From NCBI RefSeq assembly GCF_006337105.1, contig NZ_CP040871.1:2312501-2376500 (forward strand): a stretch of DNA of 64,000 bases, in the 5' to 3' direction. Of the stretch, positions 48,270 to 58,011 are shown in pieces. Both the position numbers and the translations under genes were made by a program. Under the pieces are notes generated by a model, which saw nothing but the letters and a program-made list of their open reading frames with translations, made no database searches and had not been told where the DNA came from. The first letter of the stretch is position 1. Each line of letters begins with the position of its first letter. Source of the DNA: Thermomonas aquatica (GTDB taxonomy: Bacteria > Pseudomonadota > Gammaproteobacteria > Xanthomonadales > Xanthomonadaceae).

Positions 48270-49193
48270 ATGCCGCAGGTCGAAACCGCCGCGAGCGACG
48301 GGGCCGGGATCGTGCCGACCCTGCCCGAACTCATCGCCCTGCGTGCCTTGGTGCAGGGCCGGCGCGGCGCGCGGCGAGGACGCCACGGCGTGCAGGGCCA
48401 TGCCTTGTCCAACCTGCGCGGGCGCGGGATGGAATACGCCGAGTCGCGCGAATATGCGCAGGGCGACGATGCGCGCCATATCGATTGGCGGCTGACCGCG
48501 CGCAGCGGGCGCACGCATACCAAGTTGTTCCAGGCCGAGCGCGAGCGCCTGACCTTGGTGGTGGCGGATACCTCGCCGTCGCTGTATTTCGGAACCCGCA
48601 TTCGCTTCAAGTCGGTGCAGGCCGCGCGCGCCGCCGCCCTCGCGGCCTGGGTCGCGGTGCGCGACGGCGACCGGATCGCGGCGCTGCGCGGGACGGACGG
48701 CGAAGCGCCGGTCGCCCCGGCCGCGGGGCCGCGCGGTGCGCTGCGCGTGCTGGATGCGCTGGTGCGCTGGTATGCGCAGCCGCAGCGGGACGATGCCGGA
48801 CTGCTGGCCGCGCTCGAGCATGCGCGTCGCCTGCTGCGCCCCGGTTCGCGCCTGGTCGTGCCCGCGGATCCCGGCAGCATCGCCGCGATCCCGCCGGAAC
48901 GTTGGTTCGGCCTGGCCGCGCACCACGAGCTCGTCGTGCTGCTGTTGACCGATCCGCTGGAGCGCATGCCGCTGGCCGCCAGCTTGCCATTCGCGACGGC
49001 CACGGGCGGGCGCGTCGAGCTCGCCCTCGAAGGCGCGGCGACGCGCCGGCGCTGGCACCAGGAGTTCAGCGTTCCGCTCGAGGCGACGCTGGAATCGCTG
49101 CGTGCCCGCGGCATCCGCGCGATGGAACTCTCCAGCGCGGATCCGAGCGATGCCTGGCTGCCCTTGCTCGAGCGCGCGGTGCGGCCGCGATGA
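48270..49193 (+). CDS. DUF58 domain protein
   Basis: 307 aa from ATG 48270. Diagnostic DUF58 core SREYAQGDDARHIDWRLTARSG at about 60-82 (read as separate conserved blocks), preceded by a basic segment (GRRGARRGRHG). The C-terminal half is VWA-like (LVVADTSPSLYFG), with a partly degenerate metal site. Partner of MoxR in the Bat operon. Overlaps the next gene by 4 nt (ATGA). Confidence 0.92.
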   Translation: MPQVETAASDGAGIVPTLPELIALRALVQGRRGARRGRHGVQGHALSNLRGRGMEYAESREYAQGDDARHIDWRLTARSGRTHTKLFQAERERLTLVVADTSPSLYFGTRIRFKSVQAARAAALAAWVAVRDGDRIAALRGTDGEAPVAPAAGPRGALRVLDALVRWYAQPQRDDAGLLAALEHARRLLRPGSRLVVPADPGSIAAIPPERWFGLAAHHELVVLLLTDPLERMPLAASLPFATATGGRVELALEGAATRRRWHQEFSVPLEATLESLRARGIRAMELSSADPSDAWLPLLERAVRPR

Positions 49194-49642
49194 CGCCGGC
49201 ATTGCAATTGCGGGATGTCCACCAAGGCATCGCGCCCGCGTGGTGGCCGCTCGCTCCGGGCTGGTGGCTGGTGCTGGCGGCGATCGCCGTCGTCATCGCG
49301 GTGCTGTCTTGGCGGGCGCTGCGCCGTCGCCAGCGTCAGGCCGCGCTGCTGCGCCTGTTCGATGCCGCGGTGGAGCGCGCCGGCAGCCCGGCGGAGCAGG
49401 TGGCGGCGATCTCGGAACTGCTGCGGCGAGCGGCACGCCGCAAGGATGCCGCGGCGGCCATGCTGGAAGGCGAGGACTGGCTGCGTTTCCTCGACGACGG
49501 CATGCCGCGGGCGGTGTTCGGTGCCGGCGCCGGCAGGCTGCTGCTCGATGGCGGGTTCCGCAGCGACGTGGCGGTGGAGCAGGCCGATGCCTTGCGTGCG
49601 ATCGCCCGGCAGCGCTACCTCAGCTGGATGCGGGGCGCATGA
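49190..49642 (+). CDS. DUF4381 membrane protein
   Basis: 150 aa. Short N-terminus (LQLRDVHQGIAPAWWPLAPG), one membrane helix (about 25-42), then a cytosolic helical domain (QAALLRLFDAAVERAG, ISELLRRAARRKDAAAAMLEG, LDDGMPRAVFGAGAGRLLLDGGF). Matches the DUF4381 type always found between DUF58 and BatA in proteobacteria. ATGA overlaps on both sides. Confidence 0.9.
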   Translation: MTPALQLRDVHQGIAPAWWPLAPGWWLVLAAIAVVIAVLSWRALRRRQRQAALLRLFDAAVERAGSPAEQVAAISELLRRAARRKDAAAAMLEGEDWLRFLDDGMPRAVFGAGAGRLLLDGGFRSDVAVEQADALRAIARQRYLSWMRGA

Positions 49643-50640
49643 ACGCGCTGCGCGAATTGCTGGCGCTGCACGGCTTCGCATGGCAGTGGCTGCTGCTGGC
49701 GATCCCGCTGCCGCTGCTGGTGCATGCATCGGCCGCTGCGCGCAGCGGCAACCAGGCGGCCCTGCGCGTGCCCTGGGGCGAACGCCTGCAACGCATCGCC
49801 AGCGCGGATGCGCTCGCGGCGAAGCCGCGGCGCTTCCCATGGCTGCTGTTCCTCGCATGGTGCCTGCTCTGCATCGCCGCCGCGCGTCCGCAACAACTCG
49901 GGCCGGCGATCGCGCCGCCGCAGGCCGGGCGCGACCTGATGCTGGCGGTCGACTTGTCCGCGAGCATGGGCGAGGAAGACATGCAACTCGGCGGTCGCCT
50001 CGTCGATCGGCTCACCGCGGCCAAGGCGGTGCTGGCGGATTTCCTCGACCGCCGCGCCGGCGACCGCGTCGGCCTGGTGGTGTTCGGCGAACGCGCGTAC
50101 GCATTGACGCCGCTGACGCTCGATCGCGACAGCGTGCGCGAACAACTCGACGGCAGCGTAGTCGGACTGGCCGGGCGCGCCACCGCCATCGGCGATGCGA
50201 TCGGCCTGGCGACCAAGCGATTGCAGAAGCAACCCGCGGGCCAGCGCGTGCTGATCCTGCTGACGGACGGCGTCAATACCGCGGGCGCGCTGGAGCCCGA
50301 AAAGGCCGCGCAGATCGCCCGCGACAACCGCGTGCGCATCCATGCGATCGCCTTCGGCGGCGATGGCGGCGGCTTGTCGGTGTTCGGTTTCCAGCTGCCG
50401 ATGAGCGGCGACGAAGTGGATGAGGCCGGCCTGCAGCGCATTGCCGCGCTCACCGGCGGGCGCTTCTTCCGCGCGCGCGACACCGAGGCATTGGCGGGCA
50501 TCTATGCCGAGATCGACAAGCTGGAGCCGGTGCAGCGGCAAGGGCGGGCGGTGCGGCCGAAGATCGAACGCTATCCGTTGCCGCTGGGGCTTGCGCTTGC
50601 AGCCGGCCTGCTCGCGTTCGCATCGCGGAGGCGCGCATGA
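49639..50640 (+). CDS. batA: VWA-domain membrane protein BatA
   Basis: 333 aa. Membrane helices near the N-terminus (about 16-32 and 70-85) and C-terminus (about 310-328) flank a VWA domain facing the periplasm or cytosol by family. Intact MIDAS: DLSASMGEED (DxSxS), Thr in TALTPLTL-type loop, and Asp in LLTDGVNTAG. In Bacteroides and Francisella relatives, Bat proteins are tied to oxygen/stress tolerance; in this order the role is inferred. ATGA overlap with the next gene. Confidence 0.92.
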   Translation: MNALRELLALHGFAWQWLLLAIPLPLLVHASAAARSGNQAALRVPWGERLQRIASADALAAKPRRFPWLLFLAWCLLCIAAARPQQLGPAIAPPQAGRDLMLAVDLSASMGEEDMQLGGRLVDRLTAAKAVLADFLDRRAGDRVGLVVFGERAYALTPLTLDRDSVREQLDGSVVGLAGRATAIGDAIGLATKRLQKQPAGQRVLILLTDGVNTAGALEPEKAAQIARDNRVRIHAIAFGGDGGGLSVFGFQLPMSGDEVDEAGLQRIAALTGGRFFRARDTEALAGIYAEIDKLEPVQRQGRAVRPKIERYPLPLGLALAAGLLAFASRRRA

Positions 50641-52427
50641 GCGGGATGGCCGCCGCGCTCGCGCAACTGCATTTCCTGCGGCCGTTGTGGCTGCTCGGCT
50701 TGCTGGCCTTGCCGCCGCTGGCCTGGTGGTGGCGCGCGCACGCGCCGCGGCGCAGCGTGTGGCAGGACGCGGTCGATGCGCACTTGCTGCCGCACCTGCT
50801 GGATGCGTCCGGCGGGCCGTCGCGGCGGCGGTGGACGGGTTGGTTCGCAACGCTCGCGGCCGCGCTGGCCGTGCTGGCGATGGCCGGCCCGAGTTTCCGC
50901 AAGGTCGAGCTTCCGCTGTGGCAGGCGAAAGCCCCGCTGGTGGTCGCGCTGGACCTCTCCAGCGCGACCCTTGCGCGCGACCTGCCGCCATCGCGGCTTG
51001 CGCAGGCGCGGGCGAAGATCGCGACCCTGCTGCGCGAACGCGCCGGCGGCCAGGTGGCGCTGGTCGCCTTCGCCGACGACGCCTACACGGTCGCGCCGCT
51101 CACCGAGGACGCCGCGAACGTCGCCCTGTTCCTCGATGCATTGGCGCCGGAGGTGATGCCGGAAGACGGGCATCGCGCCGATCGCGCGATCGCCTGGTCG
51201 CAACGGTTGTTGCGCAGTGCCGGCTTCGACCGCGGCGACATCCTGTTGCTGACCGATCGCGCGGATGCCGCCGATGTCGCGGAAGCGGCGCAGGCGCGCA
51301 TGGCGGGCTACCGGGTGTCCGCGCTTGGGCTCGGAACCGGGCGGGGCGGCGTGTTCGACATCCAGGGCGGGTTGGGAAATGCCCGCCTGGATGCGGCGGG
51401 CCTGCAGCGGCTCGCCGCCAGCGGCGGCGGCGCGTATCGACCGTTGGCGGCGGGCGATGCCGACCTGCGCGCGCTCGGCGTGCTCGATCCGAAGGCGGGC
51501 GACGGCGCGGCATCGCGCGGCGAAAAGGCGGCGGACTGGCGCGACGATGGATACTGGCTGCTGCCGCTGGCGTTGCTGCTGGCGTTGCCGTTGTTCCGGC
51601 GCGGCGGCGCATTCGCGGCGATGCTGGCATTGGCGCTGATGCTGCCGGTGCCGCGCGCGCAGGCACAGGCGCAATCTGCCCGGCCACCGGTCGCGGGGGG
51701 GCTGTGGCGGCGCGCCGACCAGCAGGCGTATGCGCGCATGCAGGAAGGCGTCGCCGCATATCGCCGGCAACGGTACGACGAGGCCATCGACAAATTCGCA
51801 GGCAATCCCACCGCCGATGGCCAGTACAACCTGGGCAATGCGCTGGCCAAGGCCGGGCGCTACGACGAAGCGATCGCCGCCTACGATCGCGCCTTGGAGC
51901 GACAGCCTGGCATGCCGGATGCGGCGAAGAACCGCGCGGTCGTCGAGGCCGCGCGCAAGCGCAAGCCGCCAGCGGGCGGAGCGCAGCAGAAGCAGGATCC
52001 GAAGCAGCAAGCGGGCAACCGGCAGAAGCCGCAAGACGGGCAAGGCGAAGCGCGCGACAAATCGCGACAGGGACAGCAACAGCAATCGCAGCAGCAATCG
52101 CAACAGGGACAGCAACAGCAATCGCAGCAGCAATCGCAGCAGCAATCGCAGCAGCAGCAATCGCCGCAGCCGTCGCAACCCCGTGATGCGCAGCAACAGG
52201 CGCAGGCCGATGCCGCACAGCGACAGCGCATGCAGGAAGCCCTGCGCAAGCGGCAAGGACAGCAGCAAGCCCCAGGCAAGCCGCAGCAGGCGAAGGAGAC
52301 CGCGGAACAGCGCGAGCGGCGCATCGCCAACCAGGCGCAGCTGCAACGCGTCCCGGACGATCCGGGCGCGCTGCTGCGCACCAGGTTCCGCTTGGAATAC
52401 GAACGCCGGCAGGGCCGCGGGCCATGA
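50637..52427 (+). CDS. BatB/BatC fusion: VWA plus TPR protein
   Basis: 596 aa. N-terminal membrane helices, VWA domain (about 95-290), another membrane helix (about 300-320), TPR-type repeats (about 361-441: YARMQEGVAAYRRQRYDEAI, YNLGNALAKAGRYDEAIAAYDRAL) and a Gln/Ser-rich tail (about 470-525). This joins what are BatB and BatC in some bacteria. The MIDAS is altered: D106-L-S108-S-A110, so the last Ser of DxSxS is Ala; the later Asp in LLTDRAD is kept. Metal binding may be weak. The tail is encoded by a 36-bp tandem repeat (see repeat). Confidence 0.9.
   Translation: MSGMAAALAQLHFLRPLWLLGLLALPPLAWWWRAHAPRRSVWQDAVDAHLLPHLLDASGGPSRRRWTGWFATLAAALAVLAMAGPSFRKVELPLWQAKAPLVVALDLSSATLARDLPPSRLAQARAKIATLLRERAGGQVALVAFADDAYTVAPLTEDAANVALFLDALAPEVMPEDGHRADRAIAWSQRLLRSAGFDRGDILLLTDRADAADVAEAAQARMAGYRVSALGLGTGRGGVFDIQGGLGNARLDAAGLQRLAASGGGAYRPLAAGDADLRALGVLDPKAGDGAASRGEKAADWRDDGYWLLPLALLLALPLFRRGGAFAAMLALALMLPVPRAQAQAQSARPPVAGGLWRRADQQAYARMQEGVAAYRRQRYDEAIDKFAGNPTADGQYNLGNALAKAGRYDEAIAAYDRALERQPGMPDAAKNRAVVEAARKRKPPAGGAQQKQDPKQQAGNRQKPQDGQGEARDKSRQGQQQQSQQQSQQGQQQQSQQQSQQQSQQQQSPQPSQPRDAQQQAQADAAQRQRMQEALRKRQGQQQAPGKPQQAKETAEQRERRIANQAQLQRVPDDPGALLRTRFRLEYERRQGRGP
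52067..52163 (+). repeat. Tandem repeat encoding the Gln/Ser tail of BatBC
   Basis: A 36-bp unit repeated twice (34 bp identical: 52067-52100 and 52103-52136), then CAGCAGCAATCG-type 12-15 bp units to 52163. The period is a multiple of three, so copy changes keep the reading frame. Confidence 0.9.
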
Positions 52428-54052
52428 TCCGCCGGTTCGCCCGCATGCTGGGCTTGCTGCTCGCGCTGTGCGCGTTGCCGGCGCTGGCGCAGACGCGCGC
52501 ATGGCTGGACCGCGCGCAGATCACTTATGGCGAGACCGCCACCCTCAACATCGAAACATCGGCCTCCGTGCGGCTGATCGACTACAGCCCGCTGGCCGCG
52601 CAGTTCGACATCGCCGGGCAGACCGTGCGCCGCAGCTACGAACTGGTGAACGAACGCGCCAGCACGAAGTCGCTGTTCGCGGTCGGCATCCGCCCGCGCG
52701 GGCCGGGCGTGATCGGCGTGCCGGCATTGCGCGTGGGAAATTCCAGCACGCCGCCGTTGCGGCTGACGGTGTTGCCGCCAGCGGTGCAAGCCGCGGGCGG
52801 CGGTAGCGATGCCTTCGTCGAGACCGTGCTGGATGCCGCGCAGCCCTATGTGCAGCAGGCGGTGGGGATGGTGGTGCGGCTGCACGTGGCGGTGCCGCTG
52901 CTGTCCGGCCAGCTCGACCAGGACGACGTGCCGGGCGCCAGCCTGCAGCGCGTGGGCGAGGACCTCCAGTACCAGCGCGAGATCGGCGGCAGGCGCTACA
53001 ACGTGGTCGAGCGCCGCTACCTGCTGATCCCGGAGCGCAGCGGGCCGTTGCTGATTCCCGGTGCGCGCTTCAACGGGCAGGCGGTGGGCGGTTTGTTCGA
53101 CGACGTGTTCGACGATGGACGCAAGCCATTGTCCGCGGCGGCCCCGGCCAAGCGCCTGCAGGTGCAGCCGATCCCCGCGAATGCGCCGCAGCCTTGGTTG
53201 CCGTTGCGCGACCTCGCGTTGCGCTACGTGCAGGCCCCGCGCAACGCGCGCGCAGGCGAAGCGGCCACCATCGAGCTGGAGGCGATCGCCGATGGCGCCA
53301 GTGCCAGCCAGTTGCCGCCGCTGACCATGCCGGACAGCGCGCAGGCGCAGGTGTTCGCCGATCCGGCGCAGTCCGACGAGCAGTTCGTCGAAGGCCGCCC
53401 GCGGACGACGTTGCGCCGGCGCATCGCCATCGTGCCGTTGCGCGCCGGTACGCTGAGCTTGCCGGGACCGCGCATCGAGTGGTGGGACGCGGCCCGGGGC
53501 GTGGCGCGCACGGCGACCCTGCCGCCATTGCAGTTGCAGGTCGCGCCGGGCGCGGATGCGCCTGCGCCGCCGGAGTCGGCGCCGCCGGCGGCGCAAGCCG
53601 CGGTGGCCGATGCGGGCGATCCGGCCGCGGCCGATGCGCTGAAGCGTTTCGCGCCATGGCTGCTCTTGCTGGCCGGAGTGGCGGCCTCGTTCGCGTGGTG
53701 GCGTTCGCGTTCGCCGCCGGCGGCTGCGGATGCGGATGCCGGGAGTGCCGCGCTGGCGGCGCCGTCCGCACCGGCCGTGGCGGATGCGTTGAAGCAGGGC
53801 GACCTTGCCGCCATCGCGCACGCGCTGTGCGCGGCGGGCGGATCGCGAGGCGACGACCTGGATGCGTTGCGCAACCGGCTTGCCGATCCCGCGCAAGCGG
53901 AAGCGGTCGGACGCCTGCAGGCGGCGCGCTGGGGCGGCGGCGATGCGCAGGGCGCATTGGCCGCGCTGCGCAGCGCCTTCGCGAAAGGTCCGCGCTGGCG
54001 CGCATCGGCGCGCAAGGCCGAAGCCCTGCTGCCGCCGCTGTATCCGGAGTGA
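52424..54052 (+). CDS. batD: BatD family membrane-anchored protein
   Basis: 542 aa. Signal peptide 1-21 (ALCALPALAQ). Beta-sandwich, BatD-type exported region (ITYGETATLNIETSASVRL, QTVRRSYELVNERASTKSLFAVGIRPRGPG, RRYNVVERRYLLIPERSGPLLIPG in blocks), one membrane helix (about 408-427), then a short cytosolic helical tail. Last gene of the MoxR/Bat cluster, ATGA overlap with BatBC. Confidence 0.88.
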   Translation: MIRRFARMLGLLLALCALPALAQTRAWLDRAQITYGETATLNIETSASVRLIDYSPLAAQFDIAGQTVRRSYELVNERASTKSLFAVGIRPRGPGVIGVPALRVGNSSTPPLRLTVLPPAVQAAGGGSDAFVETVLDAAQPYVQQAVGMVVRLHVAVPLLSGQLDQDDVPGASLQRVGEDLQYQREIGGRRYNVVERRYLLIPERSGPLLIPGARFNGQAVGGLFDDVFDDGRKPLSAAAPAKRLQVQPIPANAPQPWLPLRDLALRYVQAPRNARAGEAATIELEAIADGASASQLPPLTMPDSAQAQVFADPAQSDEQFVEGRPRTTLRRRIAIVPLRAGTLSLPGPRIEWWDAARGVARTATLPPLQLQVAPGADAPAPPESAPPAAQAAVADAGDPAAADALKRFAPWLLLLAGVAASFAWWRSRSPPAAADADAGSAALAAPSAPAVADALKQGDLAAIAHALCAAGGSRGDDLDALRNRLADPAQAEAVGRLQAARWGGGDAQGALAALRSAFAKGPRWRASARKAEALLPPLYPE

Positions 54053-54102
54053 TGGGGCGTCTTTGCTAAGCTCGCGGCCTTGTCCGCAACGCGAGCGTCG
54101 CC

Positions 54103-55440
54103 ATGCATTCCACCGATCCCACGCCATCCGCCGTCGGCGGCAAGGGCATGCCGCTGCACGTCAAGGTCATGGTCGGCTTCATGCTGGGCACGGTGCTGGG
54201 CCTGGTGGTGCATGCCACCGCGACCGATGCGGGCTGGGTGCAGGGGCTGATCGAATACGGCACCCGCCCGTTCGGGCAGGTGTTCCTCAACCTGCTGTTC
54301 ATGCTGGTGGTGCCGCTGATGTTCTCGGCGCTGGTGCTGGGCGTGGCCGAACTCGGCGACATCGCCTCGCTCGGCCGGCTGGGCTGGAAGACCCTGATCT
54401 ATACCGCGGTGGTCACCGCGATGGCGGTCGGCATCGGCCTGCTCTGCGCCAACCTGTTCCAGCCCGGCACCCACATGGACCCGGCGCTGGTCGAACAGGC
54501 GATGAGCAACGCCAAGGCCGGCGAGATCGTCAGCAAGGGCAACGAGCTGCGGCTGATGGACCTGCTGGTCAACATCGTGCCGCACAACATCGTCGGCGCG
54601 ATGGCCGACGACAAGCAGAAGCTGGGGATCGTGTTCTTCGCGCTGATGATCGGCATCGGCCTGGTGATGAAGCCGACCCCCGGCACGCGCGCGTTCAAGT
54701 CGGCGCTGCACGGCCTGTTCGAGATCTGCATGCACCTGATCGGCATGTTCATCAAGCTGGCGCCGTTCGCGGTGGCGGCGTTCATGTTCAACCTGACCTC
54801 GCAGCTGGGCTGGGACGTGATCCGCAGCCTGTTGTGGTTCGTGGTCACGGTGCTGGTGGCGCTGGCGCTGCACGGTTTCGTGGTGCTGCCGTTGTGGGTG
54901 CGGATCATGGGCGGGATGTCGCCGCTGGCGTTCTTCCGCGGCACCCAGGAGGCCTCGCTGACCGCGTTCGCCACCGCATCCTCGACCGCGACCCTGCCGG
55001 TGACCCTGCGCGTGGCCGAGGAGAACCTCAAGTTGCCGCGCAAGGTCAGCCGTTTCGTGCTGACCGTGGGCGCCTCCGCCAACCACCACGGCACCGCCCT
55101 GTTCGAGGGCATCACGGTGCTGTTCCTGGCCCAGGTCTACGGCCTGCACATGCCGATCGGGCAGCAGCTGCTGGTGCTGATCCTGTGCATCCTCGGCGGC
55201 ATCGGCACCGCCGGCATCCCCTCGGGCTCGCTGCCGGTGATCGCGATGATCTGCGGGATCATCGGCATCAAGCCGGAGGGCATCGGCATCATCCTCGGCG
55301 TCAACACCTTCCTCGACATGTGCCGGACCTCGCTGAACGTCACCGGCGACCTGGCCACCGCGGTGGTGGTCTCGCACCGCAGCGGCGAGAAGGACCTGCC
55401 CGACGAGGCGATCGAGCACCTCGACGAAATCGTGCGCTGA
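54103..55440 (+). CDS. Dicarboxylate/amino acid:cation symporter (DAACS)
   Basis: 445 aa inner-membrane transporter, DctA/GltP family. Hydrophobic throughout with hairpin-loop signatures: serine-rich [11 protein letters not shown] and the [16 protein letters not shown] region with the conserved Asp and Asn that bind substrate and cation. Cation-driven uptake of C4-dicarboxylates or glutamate/aspartate; substrate not fixed by eye. It stands alone after the Bat operon. Confidence 0.92.
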   Translation: MHSTDPTPSAVGGKGMPLHVKVMVGFMLGTVLGLVVHATATDAGWVQGLIEYGTRPFGQVFLNLLFMLVVPLMFSALVLGVAELGDIASLGRLGWKTLIYTAVVTAMAVGIGLLCANLFQPGTHMDPALVEQAMSNAKAGEIVSKGNELRLMDLLVNIVPHNIVGAMADDKQKLGIVFFALMIGIGLVMKPTPGTRAFKSALHGLFEICMHLIGMFIKLAPFAVAAFMFNLTSQLGWDVIRSLLWFVVTVLVALALHGFVVLPLWVRIMGGMSPLAFFRGTQEASLTAFATASSTATLPVTLRVAEENLKLPRKVSRFVLTVGASANHHGTALFEGITVLFLAQVYGLHMPIGQQLLVLILCILGGIGTAGIPSGSLPVIAMICGIIGIKPEGIGIILGVNTFLDMCRTSLNVTGDLATAVVVSHRSGEKDLPDEAIEHLDEIVR

Positions 55441-55531
55441 CGCGGGTTTGCCGGCCGCGCTGGCGGCGGCCCGTGCCGGGATGGGACAATGGGCGGCCCG
55501 CACGCCGCCGGGCGCCTCCCCTCGACGCCCC

Positions 55532-57517
55532 ATGACGACGCCTACCCGCCGCGATCTCGCCAACGCGATCCGTTTCCTCGCCATCGATGCGGTGCAGGCC
55601 GCCAACTCCGGCCACCCCGGCATGCCGATGGGCATGGCCGACATCGCCGAAGTGCTGTGGAACGATTTCTACCAGCACAACCCCGGCAACCCGCAGTGGG
55701 CGGACCGCGACCGCTTCGTGCTCAGCAATGGACACGGTTCGATGCTGCAGTACGCGCTGCTGCACCTGAGCGGCTACGACCTGTCGATCGACGACCTGAA
55801 GGCATTCCGCCAGCTCGATTCCAAGACGCCCGGCCATCCGGAAAACTTCATGACACCCGGCATCGAGACCACCACCGGTCCGCTGGGCCAGGGCCTGGCC
55901 AATGCGGTCGGCTTCGCGCTGGCGGAGAAGCTGCTGGCGCAGCGCTACAACCGCGACGGCCTCGACATCGTCGACCATCGCACCTGGGTGTTCATGGGCG
56001 ATGGCTGCCTGATGGAAGGCATCAGCCACGAAGCCGCCTCGCTGGCCGGCACCTGGGGCCTGGGCAAGCTGGTCGCGTTCTGGGACGACAACCACATCAG
56101 CATCGACGGCAACACCGACGGCTGGTTCACCGACGACACGCCGAAGCGTTTCGAGGCCTACGGCTGGAACGTGGTGCGCGGCGTCGACGGCCACGATCCG
56201 GTCGAGATCAGGACCGCGATCGAAACCGCGCTGAAGTCGCAAGACAAGCCGACCCTGATCTGCTGCCGCACCACGATTGGTTTTGGTTCGCCGAACAAGG
56301 CCGGCAAGGAATCCAGCCACGGCGCGCCGCTGGGCAAGGACGAAGTGCAGGCCACGCGCGAGGCGCTGGGCTGGACGCATGGCGCGTTCGAGGTGCCGCA
56401 GGAGATCTACGCGGGCTGGCGCGCGCGCGACCTGGCCGCCGCCGAATCGGCGTGGGATGCGCGCTTCGCCGCCTACAAGGCCGCGCACCCGCAGGCCGCC
56501 GCCGAATTCGAGCGGCGCATGGCGGGCGAACTGCCGGCCGCGTTCGACGCCGACGCGGACGCCTACATCGCGAAGTTGCAGGCCGACGGCCCGACCGTCG
56601 CCAGCCGCAAGGCTTCGCAGATGGCGATCGAGGCCTTCGCGCCGCTGCTGCCGGAGCTGGTCGGCGGCTCGGCGGATCTTGCGCATTCCAACCTGACCCT
56701 GTGGAAGGGCAGCAAGTCGGTGGCGAGCAACGACCCGAACGCCAACTACATCTATTCCGGCGTGCGCGAATTCGGCATGACCGCGATCAGCAACGGCCTG
56801 GCCCTGCACGGCGGCTTCATCCCGTACGACGCCACCTTCCTGGTGTTCAGCGACTACGCGCGCAACGCGGTGCGCATGAGCGCGCTGATGGGCGTGCGCG
56901 CGATCCACGTGTACACCCACGACTCGATCGGCCTGGGCGAGGACGGCCCGACCCACCAGCCGATCGAACACCTCGCCTCGCTGCGCTACATCCCCGACAA
57001 CGACGTCTGGCGTCCCTGCGACGCGGTGGAATCCGCGGTCAGCTGGAAGGCCGCGATCGAGCGTGCCGACGGCCCGAGCTGCCTGGTGTTCAGCCGCCAG
57101 AACCTGCCGCACCAGGCACGCAACGACGCGCAGGTGGCCGACATCGCCCGCGGCGGTTACGTGCTGAAGGACAGCGTGGGCACGCCCGAAATCATCCTGA
57201 TCGCCACCGGCTCCGAAGTCGGGTTGGCGATGCAGGCGGCGGAGCGCCTCGGCAAGCACGTGCGCGTGGTGTCGATGCCCTCGACCGACGTGTTCGATCG
57301 CCAGGACGCGGCCTATCGCGAAGCGGTGCTGCCGAAGGCGGTGCGCAAGCGCGTCGCCATCGAAGCCGGCGTCAGCGATTTCTGGCGCAAGTACGTGGGC
57401 CTGGACGGCGCGGTGGTCGGCATCGATACCTTCGGCGCCTCCGCGCCGATCGAGGCGCTGATGCCGCATTTCGGCTTCACCGTGGACAAGGTGGTCGCGG
57501 CGGCGCAGTCGCTGTAA
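55532..57517 (+). CDS. tkt: Transketolase
   Basis: 661 aa. Thiamine-diphosphate enzyme of the pentose phosphate pathway that transfers two-carbon units. ATG 55532; the longer frame is not conserved. Signatures: [23 protein letters not shown]-binding [13 protein letters not shown]...FWDDN, catalytic region GREFGM-type [18 protein letters not shown], and [20 protein letters not shown]. Terminator at 57541. Confidence 0.96.
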   Translation: MTTPTRRDLANAIRFLAIDAVQAANSGHPGMPMGMADIAEVLWNDFYQHNPGNPQWADRDRFVLSNGHGSMLQYALLHLSGYDLSIDDLKAFRQLDSKTPGHPENFMTPGIETTTGPLGQGLANAVGFALAEKLLAQRYNRDGLDIVDHRTWVFMGDGCLMEGISHEAASLAGTWGLGKLVAFWDDNHISIDGNTDGWFTDDTPKRFEAYGWNVVRGVDGHDPVEIRTAIETALKSQDKPTLICCRTTIGFGSPNKAGKESSHGAPLGKDEVQATREALGWTHGAFEVPQEIYAGWRARDLAAAESAWDARFAAYKAAHPQAAAEFERRMAGELPAAFDADADAYIAKLQADGPTVASRKASQMAIEAFAPLLPELVGGSADLAHSNLTLWKGSKSVASNDPNANYIYSGVREFGMTAISNGLALHGGFIPYDATFLVFSDYARNAVRMSALMGVRAIHVYTHDSIGLGEDGPTHQPIEHLASLRYIPDNDVWRPCDAVESAVSWKAAIERADGPSCLVFSRQNLPHQARNDAQVADIARGGYVLKDSVGTPEIILIATGSEVGLAMQAAERLGKHVRVVSMPSTDVFDRQDAAYREAVLPKAVRKRVAIEAGVSDFWRKYVGLDGAVVGIDTFGASAPIEALMPHFGFTVDKVVAAAQSL

Positions 57518-57540
57518 GCATCGCCATCGTTGCGAAACCA

Positions 57541-57568
57541 GAAGGGCGCCTGCGGGCGCCCTTCTTTT
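57541..57568 (+). terminator. Terminator after tkt
   Basis: GAAGGGCGCC (57541-57550) and GGCGCCCTTC (57555-57564) around TGCG, then TTTTTG (the Ts partly in the stem). Confidence 0.9.
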
Positions 57569-57587
57569 TGGGCGTGCGGACCGAGGC

Positions 57588-57636
57588 TTGACATCGTCGA
57601 TTACAGGCGTAATCTCGAAAGAAATTACGGATGTAA
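57588..57636 (+). promoter_or_regulatory. BlaI-type promoter/operator region
   Basis: TTGACA (57588-57593) and TAATCT (57610-57615) with a 16-bp spacer form the promoter. Two dyads overlap or follow it: GATTAC (57599-57604)/GTAATC (57609-57614) and TTAC (57625-57628)/GTAA (57633-57636), each with a 4-nt centre. They fit a BlaI/MecI-like repressor that blocks its own promoter. Confidence 0.68.
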
Positions 57637-57639
57637 ACG

Positions 57640-58011
57640 ATGCAGATCAGCGAAGCCGAATCGGTGGTGATGGACGTGCTCTGGCGCCGGCATCCGCTGG
57701 GCGCCGAGGACGTGGTGGCCGAGCTGGCCGACAGCCGGCACTGGCAGGAAGCCACCATCAAGACCCTGCTCAACCGCTTGCTCAACAAGGGCGCGATCGC
57801 CGCCGAACGCGACGGCCGCCGCTACCTGTATTCGCCCTTGCTCAAGCGCGAGGCATGGGTGCTGGAGGAAAGCCGCGGCCTGCTCGACCGCCTGTTCGAT
57901 GGCCGGGTGGCGCCGCTGGTCGCGCATTTCAGCGAGCAGCGCAAGCTGAGCCGCAAGGACATTGCCGAGCTGCGCAAATTGCTGGAGGAGCTCGACGATG
58001 GCGATCGCTGA
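57640..58011 (+). CDS. BlaI/MecI/CopY family transcriptional repressor
   Basis: 123 aa. Winged-helix N-terminus (ISEAESVVMDVLWRRHPLGAEDVVAEL, ATIKTLLNRLLNKGAI) and the C-terminal dimer part (VAPLVAHFSEQRKLSRKDIAELRKLLEEL). Family repressors are inactivated by cleavage triggered by the partner M56 protein, which follows with a 14-nt overlap. Expected cleavage site is near the end of the DNA-binding domain; not assigned. Confidence 0.9.
   Translation: MQISEAESVVMDVLWRRHPLGAEDVVAELADSRHWQEATIKTLLNRLLNKGAIAAERDGRRYLYSPLLKREAWVLEESRGLLDRLFDGRVAPLVAHFSEQRKLSRKDIAELRKLLEELDDGDR

Noticed and set aside
52067-52163. Possible CRISPR array
   Set aside because: Repeats are contiguous, lack unique spacers, are multiples of three bases and encode a Gln/Ser tail in frame.
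50637-52427. Frameshift joining two Bat genes
   Set aside because: The VWA-TPR fusion is continuous, is common in proteobacteria and has no break in composition at the junction.
53224-55644. An 806-codon minus-strand frame opposite batD and the symporter
   Set aside because: Antisense shadow crossing two real genes.
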